This document shows, in pieces, positions 50,486 to 58,778 of a stretch of 64,000 nt of DNA; the stretch's first letter is position 1; each line of letters begins with the position of its first letter. The position numbers and the translations under genes are program-made. Source of the DNA: CAYTZH01 sp964442285. GTDB taxonomy: Bacteria > Myxococcota_A > UBA9160 > JAFDET01. The notes under the pieces are model-generated. The model was not told the DNA's origin. It saw only the letters and a program-made list of their open reading frames with translations, and ran no database searches. The stretch spans positions 1-64,000 of the forward strand of contig CAYTZH010000023.1 of assembly GCA_964442285.1 (NCBI GenBank), in the 5' to 3' direction.

Positions 50486-51709
50486 ATGTTGCGCCGGCTG
50501 CCCCACGTCCCGTGCGCGCCCCGACGCGCGGCTCGCGCGGCGGGGCTGGCGCTCGCGCTCGTCGCCCTGGCGGCCGGCTGCGAGGGCGGCGGAGGGACGG
50601 CAAACGAGGGCTTCACGCCCAAGCCGGTGACGGTCGAGGTCGTCGAGGTCCGGCCGGAGCTGCTTCGCGACGTCGCCGACCTGGTGGGCCAGCTGGAGGC
50701 CGAGCTCACCGTGCAGGTCCGCCCGGACCAGGCCGGTCTGCTCGAGACCATCGAGTTCGCCGAGGGCCAGCGGGTGGAGAAGGGCCAGGTGCTCTTCCGC
50801 TTGCGGGACGCCGAGGAGGCCGCGCTGCTGCGCGAGGCCGAGGCCGAGCGGGATCTGAAGCGGGTGGTGTACGAGCGCACCCGCAGCCTGACCAAGCAGA
50901 GCATCTCGTCGCGGGCCCAGCTCGATCGCGCCAAGGCGGAGCTCGATCGCGAGACGGCGCGGGTGGCCGCCGCGCGGGCCGCCCTCGAGCGCACGCGCAT
51001 CCGGGCTCCCTTCGACGGCATCATGGGCGCCCTGTTCGTGTCTCCCGGCGCCCGGGTGGAGCCCGACGACGTGCTCACCCAGATCGACGCCATCGACCGC
51101 CTGCAGGTCCTGTTCACCCTGCCGGAGAACGCCATCGCCCGCGCCCGGCCGGGCATCCCGTTCCAGTTCACGGTCGCGTCCTTCGAGGGGGAGCGCTTCG
51201 GGGGCGAGACCTACTTCGTGTCGCCCACCCTCGACCCGAGCAGCCGCCGCCTGCTGGTGAAGGGCTGGGTCCCGAACTCCGACCACCGCCTGCGACCCGG
51301 TCAGTTCGCCAACATCCGCGCCGAGGTGGGGCGCCGGGAGGCCGCGCTGCTGGTCCCCGAGGCCGCCCTGGCTCTGGACCGGGAGGGCACGTTCGTGTGG
51401 CGCGTGGGCGAGGACGATACGGCGGAGCGGGTCCCCGTGCGCACCGGGCTGCGCGTCGATTCGAGGGTCGAGATCGTCTCGGGCCTCGAGCCGGGAGATC
51501 GCGTCGTGTCCGCCGGTACCAACAAGGTGCGCGCGGGCTCGCGGATCCGCGCGGCCGGGGATCCCGTCTCGCGCCTGGCCGGCTCCGAGGGCGAGCCCGG
51601 GCCCACGGCGGCCGCCGAGGGCGAGCCCGGGAGCACGGCGGCTGCGGAGGGCGAGCCCGGGCCCACCACTGCCGCCGGGTCCGGAGGCACGCCCGGGGAG
51701 GGGTCGTGA
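50486..51709 (+). CDS. RND efflux periplasmic adaptor (membrane fusion protein), lipoprotein
   Basis: 407 residues. Lipobox region LALALVALAAGCEGG. HlyD/AcrA architecture: LVGQLEAELTVQVRPDQAGL, lipoyl-like FAEGQRVEKGQVLFRLRD, an alpha hairpin (residues ~120-165, RSLTKQSISSRAQLDRAKAE), ERTRIRAPFDGIMGALFVSP and beta-barrel segment LRPGQFANIRAEVGRREAA. Ends with three 10-residue EGEPGPTAAA-type repeats. Overlaps the RND pump by GTGA. No outer-membrane TolC factor follows. Confidence 0.9.
   Translation: MLRRLPHVPCAPRRAARAAGLALALVALAAGCEGGGGTANEGFTPKPVTVEVVEVRPELLRDVADLVGQLEAELTVQVRPDQAGLLETIEFAEGQRVEKGQVLFRLRDAEEAALLREAEAERDLKRVVYERTRSLTKQSISSRAQLDRAKAELDRETARVAAARAALERTRIRAPFDGIMGALFVSPGARVEPDDVLTQIDAIDRLQVLFTLPENAIARARPGIPFQFTVASFEGERFGGETYFVSPTLDPSSRRLLVKGWVPNSDHRLRPGQFANIRAEVGRREAALLVPEAALALDREGTFVWRVGEDDTAERVPVRTGLRVDSRVEIVSGLEPGDRVVSAGTNKVRAGSRIRAAGDPVSRLAGSEGEPGPTAAAEGEPGSTAAAEGEPGPTTAAGSGGTPGEGS
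51587..51676 (+). repeat. 30-bp tandem repeat, three copies
   Basis: Copies start at 51587, 51617 and 51647 (GAGGGCGAGCCCGGG...) and encode EGEPG(P/S)TAAA at the adaptor's C-terminus, a flexible, slippage-prone tail. Confidence 0.85.
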
Positions 51710-54700
51710 AGCTCTCCCAGGTCTGCATCGACCGCCCGGTCTTCGCCTCGGTGCTCTCGCTCCTGGTGCTGCTCTTCGGCCTGGTGAGCGTGGGGCGCCT
51801 TCCCAACCGCGAGCTCCCGGACGTCGATCCGCCCATCGTGTCGGTCACGACGCTCTTCCCGGGGGCCGCGCCGGAGGTCGTGGAGACCTCGGTCACCCAG
51901 CCCCTCGAGGACAGCCTGATCGGCATCGAGGGGGTTCGCCACATCACCTCGACGAGCCGGGAGCAGGTCTCCCAGATCACCCTCGAGTTCGCGCTGAGCC
52001 GGGACATCGAGGCCGCGGCCAACGACGCGCGGGACCGGGTGGCCCGGGTGCGCAACGTGCTGCCCGAGGAGGTGGAGGACCCCGTCGTCGCCAAGCGCGA
52101 CGCCGACGCCAACGCGGTGGTCTGGCTCGCCCTCTCCGGCGAGAACACCAACCAGATCGCGCTGACCCAGATCGCCGAGACCCGCATCAAGGACCGGCTC
52201 AGCAAGCTGCCCGGCGTGGCCACGATCATCGTCGGCGGCGAGCGTCGCTACTCGATGCGCATCTGGATCGACAACGACCGCCTCACCGCCCAGAACCTCA
52301 CCATCAGCGACGTCCAAGAGGCGCTGCGCCGGGAGAACGTCGACATCCCCTCGGGCCGCGTGGAGAGCGGCGATCTCGAGTTCACGGTTCGCAGCCTCGG
52401 GGAGCTTCGCACCGTGCGGGGCTACGAGTCGCTGATCCTCACCGAGGTGAAGGGCGAGCCGGTCCGCCTGGGCGACGTCGCCCGGGTGGAGGTGGGGCCC
52501 GAGGACGAGCGCAAGCTCGTCCGCTACAACGGTCGCCCCGGTATCGGGGTCGGCGTGGTGAAGCAGTCGAAGGCCAATACGCTGACGGTGGCCGAGGTCG
52601 TCCGCGCCGAGGCCGAGCGGATCGCCGGGGAGCTCCCGGCGGGCATCCGCCTCGAGGTCGCCTTCGACGGCTCTCGCTTCATCCGCGAGTCGATCCGCGA
52701 CGTCACCCGCACCATCTTCGAGGCGGTCGTGCTCGTGGTGGTCGTCATCTACCTCTTCCTGCGGACGGTGCGCGCCACGATCATCCCCGCGGTCGCGATC
52801 CCCATCTCCATCGTGGGGGCCTTCGCCTTCCTCTATGCCCTGGACTTCTCCATCAACACGCTCACGCTGATGGGGGTCACCCTGGCCATCGGCCTGGTGG
52901 TCGACGACGCCATCGTGGTGCTCGAGAACGTCACCCGGTGGGTGGAGGACGGGCACTCGCCGCTGGAGGCCGCCCGCAAGGGCATGGCGGAGATCTCCTT
53001 CGCCGTGGTCTCCGCCACGGTGGCGGCCGTGGCCGTGTTCCTGCCCCTCACGTTCCTGACCGACACCACCGGACGGCTCTTCCGCGAGTTCGCGGTGACG
53101 GTGGCGGCCGCCGTGGGCATCTCGGGCTTCGTGGCCCTGACCCTCTCGCCCGCCCTGTGCGCGCTGGTGCTGCGGCCCCGGGAGCCGGAGCGCGGCCTCA
53201 AGGCCCGCCTCGAGGCCCTGGTGCAGGCGGCCTCGCGCGCCTACGGGCGGGCGGCGCGGGCGGTGGTGGCGCGCCCGGTGCCCTGGCTGGTGGGCGGAGT
53301 GGTCTGGGTGCTGCTCGGCGGCCTGCTCTACGGCGCCATCGACGAGGAGCTGGTGCCCCGGGCCGACCGCGGCTTCTTCCTGGTGTGGACCGAGGCGCCG
53401 GAGGGATCCACGGTCACCTACACCGATCGCTATCAGCGGGAGGCCGAGGAGATCGTGCTCGCCACCCCCGAGGTGGAGCGCCTGTTCTCCATCATCGCGC
53501 TGGGTCTCGGGACGCCCGGGCTCGTGAACCAGGGCCTGCTCATCAACCAGCTGAAGACCGAGCGCGACCGCAGCCTGCAGGCGGTGGTGGACGACGTCGG
53601 CGACCGGGTGGCGGAGATCCCCGGCATCAAGGCGTTCTCCATCGTCCCCTCGCCCCTGCGCGGCTTCAGCTCGGACCCCGTCTCCGTGGTCGTCCAGGGG
53701 GAGTCGCTCGAGTCGCTCGCGGCCTACTCCGACGAGATCAGCCAGCGGATGAAGGACCACGGCGGCTTCAAGTTCGTCCGCAGCGACCTGTTCCTGAACA
53801 AGCCGCAGCTCGAGGTGGAGATCGATCGGGAGCGCGCGTCGGATCTGGGGGTCTCGGCCCGCGAGATCGCCACGACCCTGCAGATCCTGCTGGGCGGCCT
53901 CGACCTCTCCACCTTCAAGCTCTCCGGCGAGACCTACGACGTGGTGGCCCAGCTGCGGCGGGAGGCGCGCTCGAACCCGCGAGACCTGCTGGGGCTCTTC
54001 GTCCGCGGCCGCGGCGAGCAGCTCGTCCCGCTCGCCTCGGTAGTGTCGGCCCGGGAGACCGTGGCGCCCCGGGCGCTGCCCCACTTCGACCGCCTGCGCG
54101 CGGTGACCCTGACCTCGCAGCTGGAGCGCGGCTTCGCCCAGGGCGAGGCGCTCGAGACCGTCCAGGCCATCGCCGCCGACGTGCTCCCGGAGGGCGGCGG
54201 CTACCGGGTCTCCTTCAGCGGCGAGTCGGAGCGCTTCCTCGAGTCGGGCAACGCCCTCGTCTTCGCCTACGCCCTGGCCCTGCTGGTGGTCTACCTGGTG
54301 CTGGCCGCGCAGTTCGAGAGCTTCGTGCACCCGATCACGATCCTCGTGGCCGTCGCGCTCTCCTTCACCGGGGCGCTGCTCGCCCTGTACAGCGTGGAGT
54401 GGATGCGGGCGCGGGGCTGGGTCGAGCTCCCGGGCACCCTGAACCTCTACAGCAAGATCGGTCTGGTCATGCTGGTGGGCCTCGTGACCAAGAACTCGAT
54501 CCTGATCGTCGAGTTCGCCAATCAGCTCCGGGAGCGGGGCCTGGCGTTGCGCGAGGCCATCCTCGAGGCGGCGCGTACGCGCTTCCGCCCGATCCTGATG
54601 ACGGCCCTCGCCACCATCGCCGGCATCCTGCCGATCGCCCTCGGGTTCGGCGCCGGCGGCGAGTCGCGCGCGTCGCTCGGGATCGCGGTGGTCGGCGGGA

Positions 54701-54831
54701 TGTTCTTCTCCACGGCGCTCACCTTCTTCGTGGTGCCCGCCACCTACGTCGTCATCGAGCGCCTGCGGGAGACCCTGGCCCGGCGGCGGCGGGCGCGGGC
54801 CCCCGCCGTCGCGGCGGCAGGGCAGGCGTGA
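51706..54831 (+). CDS. RND-family efflux transporter permease (HAE1-like)
   Basis: 1,041 residues, full-length proton-driven pump trimer subunit. N-terminal VCIDRPVFASVLSLLVLLFG, porter-domain PDVDPPIVSVTTLFPGAAPE, TM4 proton-relay GVTLAIGLVVDDAIVVLENV with the Asp pair, PLTFLTDTTGRLFREFAVTV, and KIGLVMLVGLVTKNSILIVE with the TM10 Lys. Twelve TMs and two large periplasmic loops are evident. Works with the adaptor encoded upstream. The substrate is not predictable. Confidence 0.93.
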   Translation: MKLSQVCIDRPVFASVLSLLVLLFGLVSVGRLPNRELPDVDPPIVSVTTLFPGAAPEVVETSVTQPLEDSLIGIEGVRHITSTSREQVSQITLEFALSRDIEAAANDARDRVARVRNVLPEEVEDPVVAKRDADANAVVWLALSGENTNQIALTQIAETRIKDRLSKLPGVATIIVGGERRYSMRIWIDNDRLTAQNLTISDVQEALRRENVDIPSGRVESGDLEFTVRSLGELRTVRGYESLILTEVKGEPVRLGDVARVEVGPEDERKLVRYNGRPGIGVGVVKQSKANTLTVAEVVRAEAERIAGELPAGIRLEVAFDGSRFIRESIRDVTRTIFEAVVLVVVVIYLFLRTVRATIIPAVAIPISIVGAFAFLYALDFSINTLTLMGVTLAIGLVVDDAIVVLENVTRWVEDGHSPLEAARKGMAEISFAVVSATVAAVAVFLPLTFLTDTTGRLFREFAVTVAAAVGISGFVALTLSPALCALVLRPREPERGLKARLEALVQAASRAYGRAARAVVARPVPWLVGGVVWVLLGGLLYGAIDEELVPRADRGFFLVWTEAPEGSTVTYTDRYQREAEEIVLATPEVERLFSIIALGLGTPGLVNQGLLINQLKTERDRSLQAVVDDVGDRVAEIPGIKAFSIVPSPLRGFSSDPVSVVVQGESLESLAAYSDEISQRMKDHGGFKFVRSDLFLNKPQLEVEIDRERASDLGVSAREIATTLQILLGGLDLSTFKLSGETYDVVAQLRREARSNPRDLLGLFVRGRGEQLVPLASVVSARETVAPRALPHFDRLRAVTLTSQLERGFAQGEALETVQAIAADVLPEGGGYRVSFSGESERFLESGNALVFAYALALLVVYLVLAAQFESFVHPITILVAVALSFTGALLALYSVEWMRARGWVELPGTLNLYSKIGLVMLVGLVTKNSILIVEFANQLRERGLALREAILEAARTRFRPILMTALATIAGILPIALGFGAGGESRASLGIAVVGGMFFSTALTFFVVPATYVVIERLRETLARRRRARAPAVAAAGQA

Positions 54832-54850
54832 GCGCCCACCAGGCGCTCAC
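54828..54850 (+). promoter_or_regulatory. Hairpin at RND/uppP junction
   Basis: GTGAGCGCC (54828-54836) and GGCGCTCAC (54842-54850) pair perfectly around CACCA. The 5' arm contains the RND stop codon and the 3' arm touches the uppP GTG at 54851, with no ribosome site. It may couple or limit uppP translation or attenuate transcription. Confidence 0.5.
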
Positions 54851-55636
54851 GTGAGCGCCCTCGAAGCCCTCGTCCTCGGACTGATCCAGGGTCTGACCGA
54901 GTTCCTGCCGGTCTCGAGCTCGGGACACCTGGTGCTCGCCGCGGCGCTCCTGGGAGCGACGGACGAGGGCATCGTCTTCGAGATCGCGGTCCACCTGGCC
55001 ACCCTGCTGGCGATCGTCGTCTTCTACCGGCGGCGGATCGCCGAGCTCTTGGTGGGCGCGCTCCAGGGCCGCGCCGAGGCGTGGCGCTACCACGGCAAGC
55101 TGGCGCTGGCGACGGTGCCGGCGGTGGCGCTGGCGTTGTCGGCTCGGGACGCGATCGAGGCCCAGTTCGAGCGTCCCGCCGTGGCCGCGAGCGCGCTGCT
55201 GGTGACGGGGCTGCTGCTCTGGACGACCCGGACGACGCTGCCCCGGGCGACGGGCGCCGAGCCCAGCTGGAACGCCGCCCTGTGGATCGGCTGTGCCCAG
55301 GCCCTGGCGATGATCCCGGGGATCTCCCGCAGCGGCTCGACGGTGGTGGCGGCCCTGGCCCTCGGCGTGGCGCCCCTGGCCGCCGCCGAGTTCTCCTTCC
55401 TGCTCGGGGTCGTGGCGATCGCCGGCGCGGCGGTGCTCACCCTGGGCGACGCGACCGCGCTGGACCCGAGCCTGATCGCACCCCTCGCGGTGGGCGGGGC
55501 CGCGGCGCTGGTCTCGGGGATCGCGGCGATCTGGCTCTTCGTCCGGGTGCTGGGCACCCGCCACTTCCACCGCTTCGCCTACTACGTGTGGATCGTCGGC
55601 GCGGTCGCGCTGTTCTGGCTCGCCGTCGGCCCCTAG
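54851..55636 (+). CDS. uppP: Undecaprenyl-diphosphatase (UppP/BacA)
   Basis: 261 residues. Membrane phosphatase recycling undecaprenyl pyrophosphate for cell-wall synthesis, with bacitracin resistance as a by-product. Both active-site signatures are present: LIQGLTEFLPVSSSGHLVLA and ALAMIPGISRSGSTVVAALA, within eight TMs. The GTG start directly follows a hairpin, and a strong terminator follows the gene. Probably co-transcribed with the RND pump. Confidence 0.93.
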   Translation: MSALEALVLGLIQGLTEFLPVSSSGHLVLAAALLGATDEGIVFEIAVHLATLLAIVVFYRRRIAELLVGALQGRAEAWRYHGKLALATVPAVALALSARDAIEAQFERPAVAASALLVTGLLLWTTRTTLPRATGAEPSWNAALWIGCAQALAMIPGISRSGSTVVAALALGVAPLAAAEFSFLLGVVAIAGAAVLTLGDATALDPSLIAPLAVGGAAALVSGIAAIWLFVRVLGTRHFHRFAYYVWIVGAVALFWLAVGP

Positions 55637-55660
55637 GCCCCGCCCCGGGCTTCGACGAGA

Positions 55661-55699
55661 GCGGGCCCGGTCTCCTGGGGAGACCGGGCCCGCGGTTTT
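55661..55699 (+). terminator. Intrinsic terminator of uppP
   Basis: 15-bp perfect stem (55661-55675 with 55679-55693), loop TGG, then GG and TTTT (55696-55699). The T-tract is also part of the tRNA-Ser anticodon-arm fragment and of the island's core repeat, so the island boundary sits at the foot of this terminator. Confidence 0.8.
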
Positions 55700-55735
55700 C
55701 AAGACCGCTGCCTTCGACCGCTCGGCCACCTCTCC
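55692..55735 (-). pseudogene. tRNA-Ser(TGA) 5' half fragment
   Basis: Minus strand: acceptor GGAGAGG, T8-G9, a D arm GCCGAGCGGTCGAAGGC, and anticodon arm GCGGT-CTTGAAA-ACCGC with anticodon TGA. Sequence after the anticodon stem is the uppP terminator hairpin, not a variable arm and T arm, and no CCTCTCC acceptor strand follows. The tRNA is therefore cut at position ~43. Confidence 0.75.
55697..55706 (+). repeat. Candidate att core, left copy
   Basis: TTTCAAGACC, identical and in the same orientation as 60531-60540. It covers the anticodon loop and stem of the tRNA-Ser fragment. Confidence 0.45.
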
Positions 55736-55774
55736 GCGAATGGAATCAGGAGGTTAGCGCTCTGGTCGATGGTT

Positions 55775-55794
55775 GATGCAAGCAGGATGCAAGC
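55775..55794 (+). repeat. Candidate arm-type sites, left end (two direct copies)
   Basis: GATGCAAGC at 55775-55783 and 55786-55794, one helical turn (11 bp) apart; an inverted copy is at 60455-60463. Confidence 0.5.
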
Positions 55795-55827
55795 AAACCC
55801 ATCATCCACTTGCGAAATCTCGGTCAC

Positions 55828-56118
55828 CTACGCAGCCGACTCGAGGTTCTCCCGGATGATCCTGGGATGGCGCGCGGCGATGCGCAGCAACGCGACTGCC
55901 GGCCCCTCCGGCTTCCGGCGCCCCTGCTCCCAGTTGCGCAGCGTGTGAACACTGATCCCGACCGCACGCGCGAACTCTTCCTGTGTCAGACCAACGAAGC
56001 TCCTCAGCGCAGCAATGTCCTCACCCGACTCGAAGCGGCCCTTCATCAGGCGGTTGCGGAGGCGCCGCGGAATCGCGCTGGAAAGCTGTTCGTCGGTCAG
56101 CTCGGGGATGTCAGTCAT
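55828..56118 (-). CDS. XRE-type HTH antitoxin partner of BrnT-like toxin
   Basis: 96 residues overlapping the toxin stop by ATGA. C-terminal XRE helix-turn-helix: VGLTQEEFARAVGISVHTLRNWEQGRRKPEGPA, preceded by an N-terminal toxin-contact-like segment (PELTDEQLSSAIPRRLRNRL). Antitoxin genes following a BrnT-like toxin are usually ribbon-helix-helix BrnA; an XRE antitoxin is a known but less common pairing. It probably represses the operon through the palindrome at 56419-56431. Confidence 0.8.
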   Translation of the reverse strand: MTDIPELTDEQLSSAIPRRLRNRLMKGRFESGEDIAALRSFVGLTQEEFARAVGISVHTLRNWEQGRRKPEGPAVALLRIAARHPRIIRENLESAA

Positions 56119-56405
56119 GTGATTCGGTCCATGTGCGCGCGGTACATCATCCGCTCGCGCTTGTTGGCCAATCGGGCACCGATGATTCGGATCACGCCAT
56201 CCTCTGGCTCAGTGTAGACGACCACCGCCAGCCCTCGATCGACGGGCCCGATCGCAATGAAGCGATCTTCGAAGTCCGAATGCTCGGCGTCGAAGATCTC
56301 CAGAATCTCGTCTTCGAACTCGAACAGACGCTTGGCCTCGGAGAAGGCAAGGCCATGCTTCCGCTGATTGCCGAGGTCCCTAGCATCGTCCCACTCGAAG
56401 TCCAC
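56115..56405 (-). CDS. brnT: BrnT-family toxin (DUF497)
   Basis: 96 residues from a GTG. Signature FEWDDARDLGNQRKHGLAFS, then EDRFIAIGPVDRGLAVVVYT and IRIIGARLANKRERMMYRAH: the DUF497/BrnT RelE-like ribonuclease fold with the Lys-His and Arg catalytic region. Toxin-first order with a 4-nt overlap is standard. TATACT is 8 nt before the GTG, so the message is probably leaderless, and the operator overlaps the promoter. Confidence 0.88.
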   Translation of the reverse strand: MDFEWDDARDLGNQRKHGLAFSEAKRLFEFEDEILEIFDAEHSDFEDRFIAIGPVDRGLAVVVYTEPEDGVIRIIGARLANKRERMMYRAHMDRIT

Positions 56406-56413
56406 ACGAGCGC

Positions 56414-56446
56414 AGTATAAGCCAATGGCTTAGTCCGTCAATGGCT
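56414..56446 (-). promoter_or_regulatory. brnT promoter/operator
   Basis: TATACT (56419-56414, minus strand) with the palindrome AAGCCATTGGCTT immediately upstream (56431-56419) and a further half-site AGCCATT at 56446-56440. Position over the promoter suits autorepression by the antitoxin. Confidence 0.55.
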
Positions 56447-56694
56447 GACACAAAAGGGCATCCGGGGATGACGCGAGTTCCGAGGGGTTGAAGGATGAAT
56501 GGGCCAAAGCCAGATGGTCGGCCGATTCCCAGCGGGAAGCCGGATCAGATTGGAGTGACCGCTGAACAGCGGCACAGAATGGTCACCGGGGAGCGCTTCG
56601 ATGTAGGGAGACTTGCCGAGTACTGGATCGTCCGCGTGACGGTGGTTCGGTGGCTCCGACCGTGTATCGTCGAACGGGCAGAGGAGCCTTTCGA

Positions 56695-57075
56695 GTGCGC
56701 ATTCGGCTCGGCATCGACCTGCAGGATGGAGGCCCGAAGCTGGGCCGAGGCAAGGTGCAGCTGCTGCTGGCCATTCGCGAGCACGGCTCGCTCTCGGCAG
56801 CAGCCCGCTCCATGGGAATGTCGTACCGACATGCCTGGATCCTCATCGATGAGCTGAACCGCAGCTTCGCGGACCCGGTGATCGTCTCCACGATGGGCGG
56901 CCCCCACGGCGGTGGTGCCCAGCTCACGCCCTGGGGCGCGGAGCTGGTCGATCGCTTCGACGCGATGCAGAAAGCGGCCGAAGCCGCGCTGGCCGACCAC
57001 ATCCGCGCCCTCGAGGCCCATGCCGCGGAGAGTGACGCACCGCAGCGCGCGACACGGCGCTCCAGGTCGCGCTAG
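56695..57075 (+). CDS. ModE-like LysR-type winged-helix regulator (DNA-binding domain only)
   Basis: 126 residues from a GTG with AGAGGAG 8 nt upstream. KLGRGKVQLLLAIREHGSLS, AAARSMGMSYRHAWILIDEL and GGGAQLTPWGAELVDRFDAM are the N-terminal domain of molybdate regulator ModE. There are no C-terminal molybdate-binding (TOBE/Mop) domains, as in stand-alone ModE-N proteins. It is next to two aldehyde dehydrogenases that it may control. The region 56406-56694 has only the brn operator and no gene I can support. Confidence 0.8.
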   Translation: MRIRLGIDLQDGGPKLGRGKVQLLLAIREHGSLSAAARSMGMSYRHAWILIDELNRSFADPVIVSTMGGPHGGGAQLTPWGAELVDRFDAMQKAAEAALADHIRALEAHAAESDAPQRATRRSRSR

Positions 57076-57144
57076 CCACCGAGCCCGCGGCCATCACGGG
57101 CGGTGGTGCTCGCGCGCCGCTGGCTATATCCTGGCGGGAATAGC

Positions 57145-57235
57145 GGGTCGGAGAGACTCGACCCCGTAGATTCGAACCGGGCGCGGAGAGACGTTGGTCG
57201 TTCGAGCCACAGGCCTGTCGCGGCAGGCGAGGAGT
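57145..57235 (+). other. Repeated motif in leader of aldehyde dehydrogenase gene
   Basis: CGGAGAGAC followed later by TTCGAACC, then again CGGAGAGAC followed by TTCGAGCC, within ~70 bp upstream of the aldehyde dehydrogenase start. The two blocks could be duplicated protein sites or a structured RNA leader. No known riboswitch consensus was matched. GAGGAG at about 57230 serves as the ribosome site. Confidence 0.3.
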
Positions 57236-57243
57236 AATGAGCA

Positions 57244-58710
57244 TTGAGCCAGGCCTCGGAGCGCATCGAGCGTGGTGACATCTACATCGGGGGCGAATGG
57301 AAGGAAGCGCGCGGGAAGGACACGCTCGAGGTCGTCTCCTCAGGGACCGAGGCACCGCTCGGTCACGTTCCCGATGCTGCGCCCGCCGACATCGACGCTG
57401 CGGTCTCCGCGGCACGCGACGCCTTCGACAACGGTCCGTTTCCGTCGTGGAGTCCCGAGGAGCGGGGAGCAGCCATCGGCCGGCTCTCGAAGGCGCTTCA
57501 GGCGCGAATCGGGGATCTGTCCCCGCTCATCGCCCAGGAGACGGGTTGCCCCGTGCAGCAGGCACCGGGCGTTCAGGTCTTCGCCGCCACGATGGTGCTC
57601 GATCTCTATGCGCGCCTCGCGGTCGAGCATCCCTGGCAGGAGGAGCGTGCCGGGGCGCTGGGCGGCCGGGTTCGCGTACGGCGCGCGCCGGTCGGAGTCT
57701 GCGCCGGGATCATCCCGTGGAACGTTCCGATCTTCATTGCCGCAATGAAGCTCGGGCCGGCGCTGGCGGCCGGTTGCACGATGGTCCTCAAGGCGTCGCC
57801 CGAGACGGCGCTCGACGCCTATCTCCTCGCGGAGGCCCTGGATGAGGTCGGCCTGCCGCCCGGAGTCGTGAGCGTCGTGGCGGCCGACCGTGAATCGAGC
57901 GAGTACCTCGTCCGCCATCCGGACATCGACAAGGTGAGCTTCACGGGCAGTACGGTGACCGGTGGGGTGATCGGCGGAATCTGCGGCGAGCAGATCAAGC
58001 GCTGCACGCTCGAGCTCGGGGGGAAGTCGGCGGCCATCGTGCTCGAGGACGTGGACCTCGACGCTTCGATCGATTCGCTCGTCGGCTCGGGGCTGCTCAA
58101 CAACGGGCAGGCGTGTGGGGCGCAGACGCGCATCCTCGCGCCGCGCAGTCGCTACGCAGAGATCGTCGACGCACTCGGCGCTGCCGTCGGTGCCATGAAG
58201 CTCGGCGACCCGCTAGACCCCGAGACCGCAATCGGCCCCGTCGCGAGCGGGCGTCAGCGCGACCGGATCGCCGTCTACCTCGAGAGCGGCCGCACGGAGG
58301 GCGCTCGCGCGGTGTGCGGCGGTGGCTTGTCGAAGTCCTTCGAGAAGGGCTTCTACGTCGAGCCGACCGTCTTTGCGGATGTGGACAACCGGATGAAGAT
58401 TGCGCGGGAAGAGATATTCGGGCCCGTCCTCTCGGTGATTCCGTACGACGGCGAGGACGAGGCCGTCGCGATCGCGAACGACTCACCCTACGGGCTGTGC
58501 GGCTCGGTCTGGACCCGCGACGTCGAGCACGCGGCGGAGATCGCCGCGCGCATCCGCACAGGCTGCGTCGCTGTCAACTCGGCCGCGATCGTCGACTTCA
58601 ACGCGCCCTTCGGTGGCTTCAAGCGTTCGGGCATCGGCCGCGAACTCGGGCCGGAAGGAATCGGGCCCTACACCGAGGATCAATCCATCATCTTGCCCGC
58701 GTCGTCCTGA
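57244..58710 (+). CDS. NAD(P)-dependent aldehyde dehydrogenase
   Basis: 488 residues from a TTG behind GAGGAG. Oxidises an aldehyde to an acid. ALDH motifs: GVCAGIIPWNVPIFIAAMKL, catalytic Glu in TLELGGKSAAIVLEDVDLDA, catalytic Cys in LLNNGQACGAQTRI, and EEIFGPVLSVIPYDGEDEAV. Closest in style to the plant/bacterial class-1/2-like group, but the substrate is not clear. 68 nt upstream of a second ALDH on the same strand. Confidence 0.9.
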   Translation: MSQASERIERGDIYIGGEWKEARGKDTLEVVSSGTEAPLGHVPDAAPADIDAAVSAARDAFDNGPFPSWSPEERGAAIGRLSKALQARIGDLSPLIAQETGCPVQQAPGVQVFAATMVLDLYARLAVEHPWQEERAGALGGRVRVRRAPVGVCAGIIPWNVPIFIAAMKLGPALAAGCTMVLKASPETALDAYLLAEALDEVGLPPGVVSVVAADRESSEYLVRHPDIDKVSFTGSTVTGGVIGGICGEQIKRCTLELGGKSAAIVLEDVDLDASIDSLVGSGLLNNGQACGAQTRILAPRSRYAEIVDALGAAVGAMKLGDPLDPETAIGPVASGRQRDRIAVYLESGRTEGARAVCGGGLSKSFEKGFYVEPTVFADVDNRMKIAREEIFGPVLSVIPYDGEDEAVAIANDSPYGLCGSVWTRDVEHAAEIAARIRTGCVAVNSAAIVDFNAPFGGFKRSGIGRELGPEGIGPYTEDQSIILPASS

Positions 58711-58778
58711 ACGACACGGGCGCAATCCATCGGGTTCGCGCTCGTCGCGATCCCCAAGAAGAGAGCAAGGAGGCCATC

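Noticed and set aside
55661..55735. The hairpin beside the tRNA-Ser fragment read as an extra-long variable arm of a complete tRNA
   Set aside because: No T arm or matching CCTCTCC acceptor strand follows, and on the plus strand the same hairpin with TTTT is a good uppP terminator.
56495..56857. A 120-codon plus-strand frame upstream of the ModE-like gene
   Set aside because: Its second half is out of frame with the real ModE-like gene and Cys/Arg/Trp-rich; no ribosome site is evident at its start.
57168..57182. GATTCGAACC resembling a reversed tRNA T loop
   Set aside because: No T stem, acceptor stem or anticodon arm can be built around it.
57237..57278. Thirteen-codon frame (ATG at 57237) as a leader peptide for the aldehyde dehydrogenase
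   Set aside because: The GAGGAG is too close to this ATG and there is no attenuator structure; kept only as a remark.
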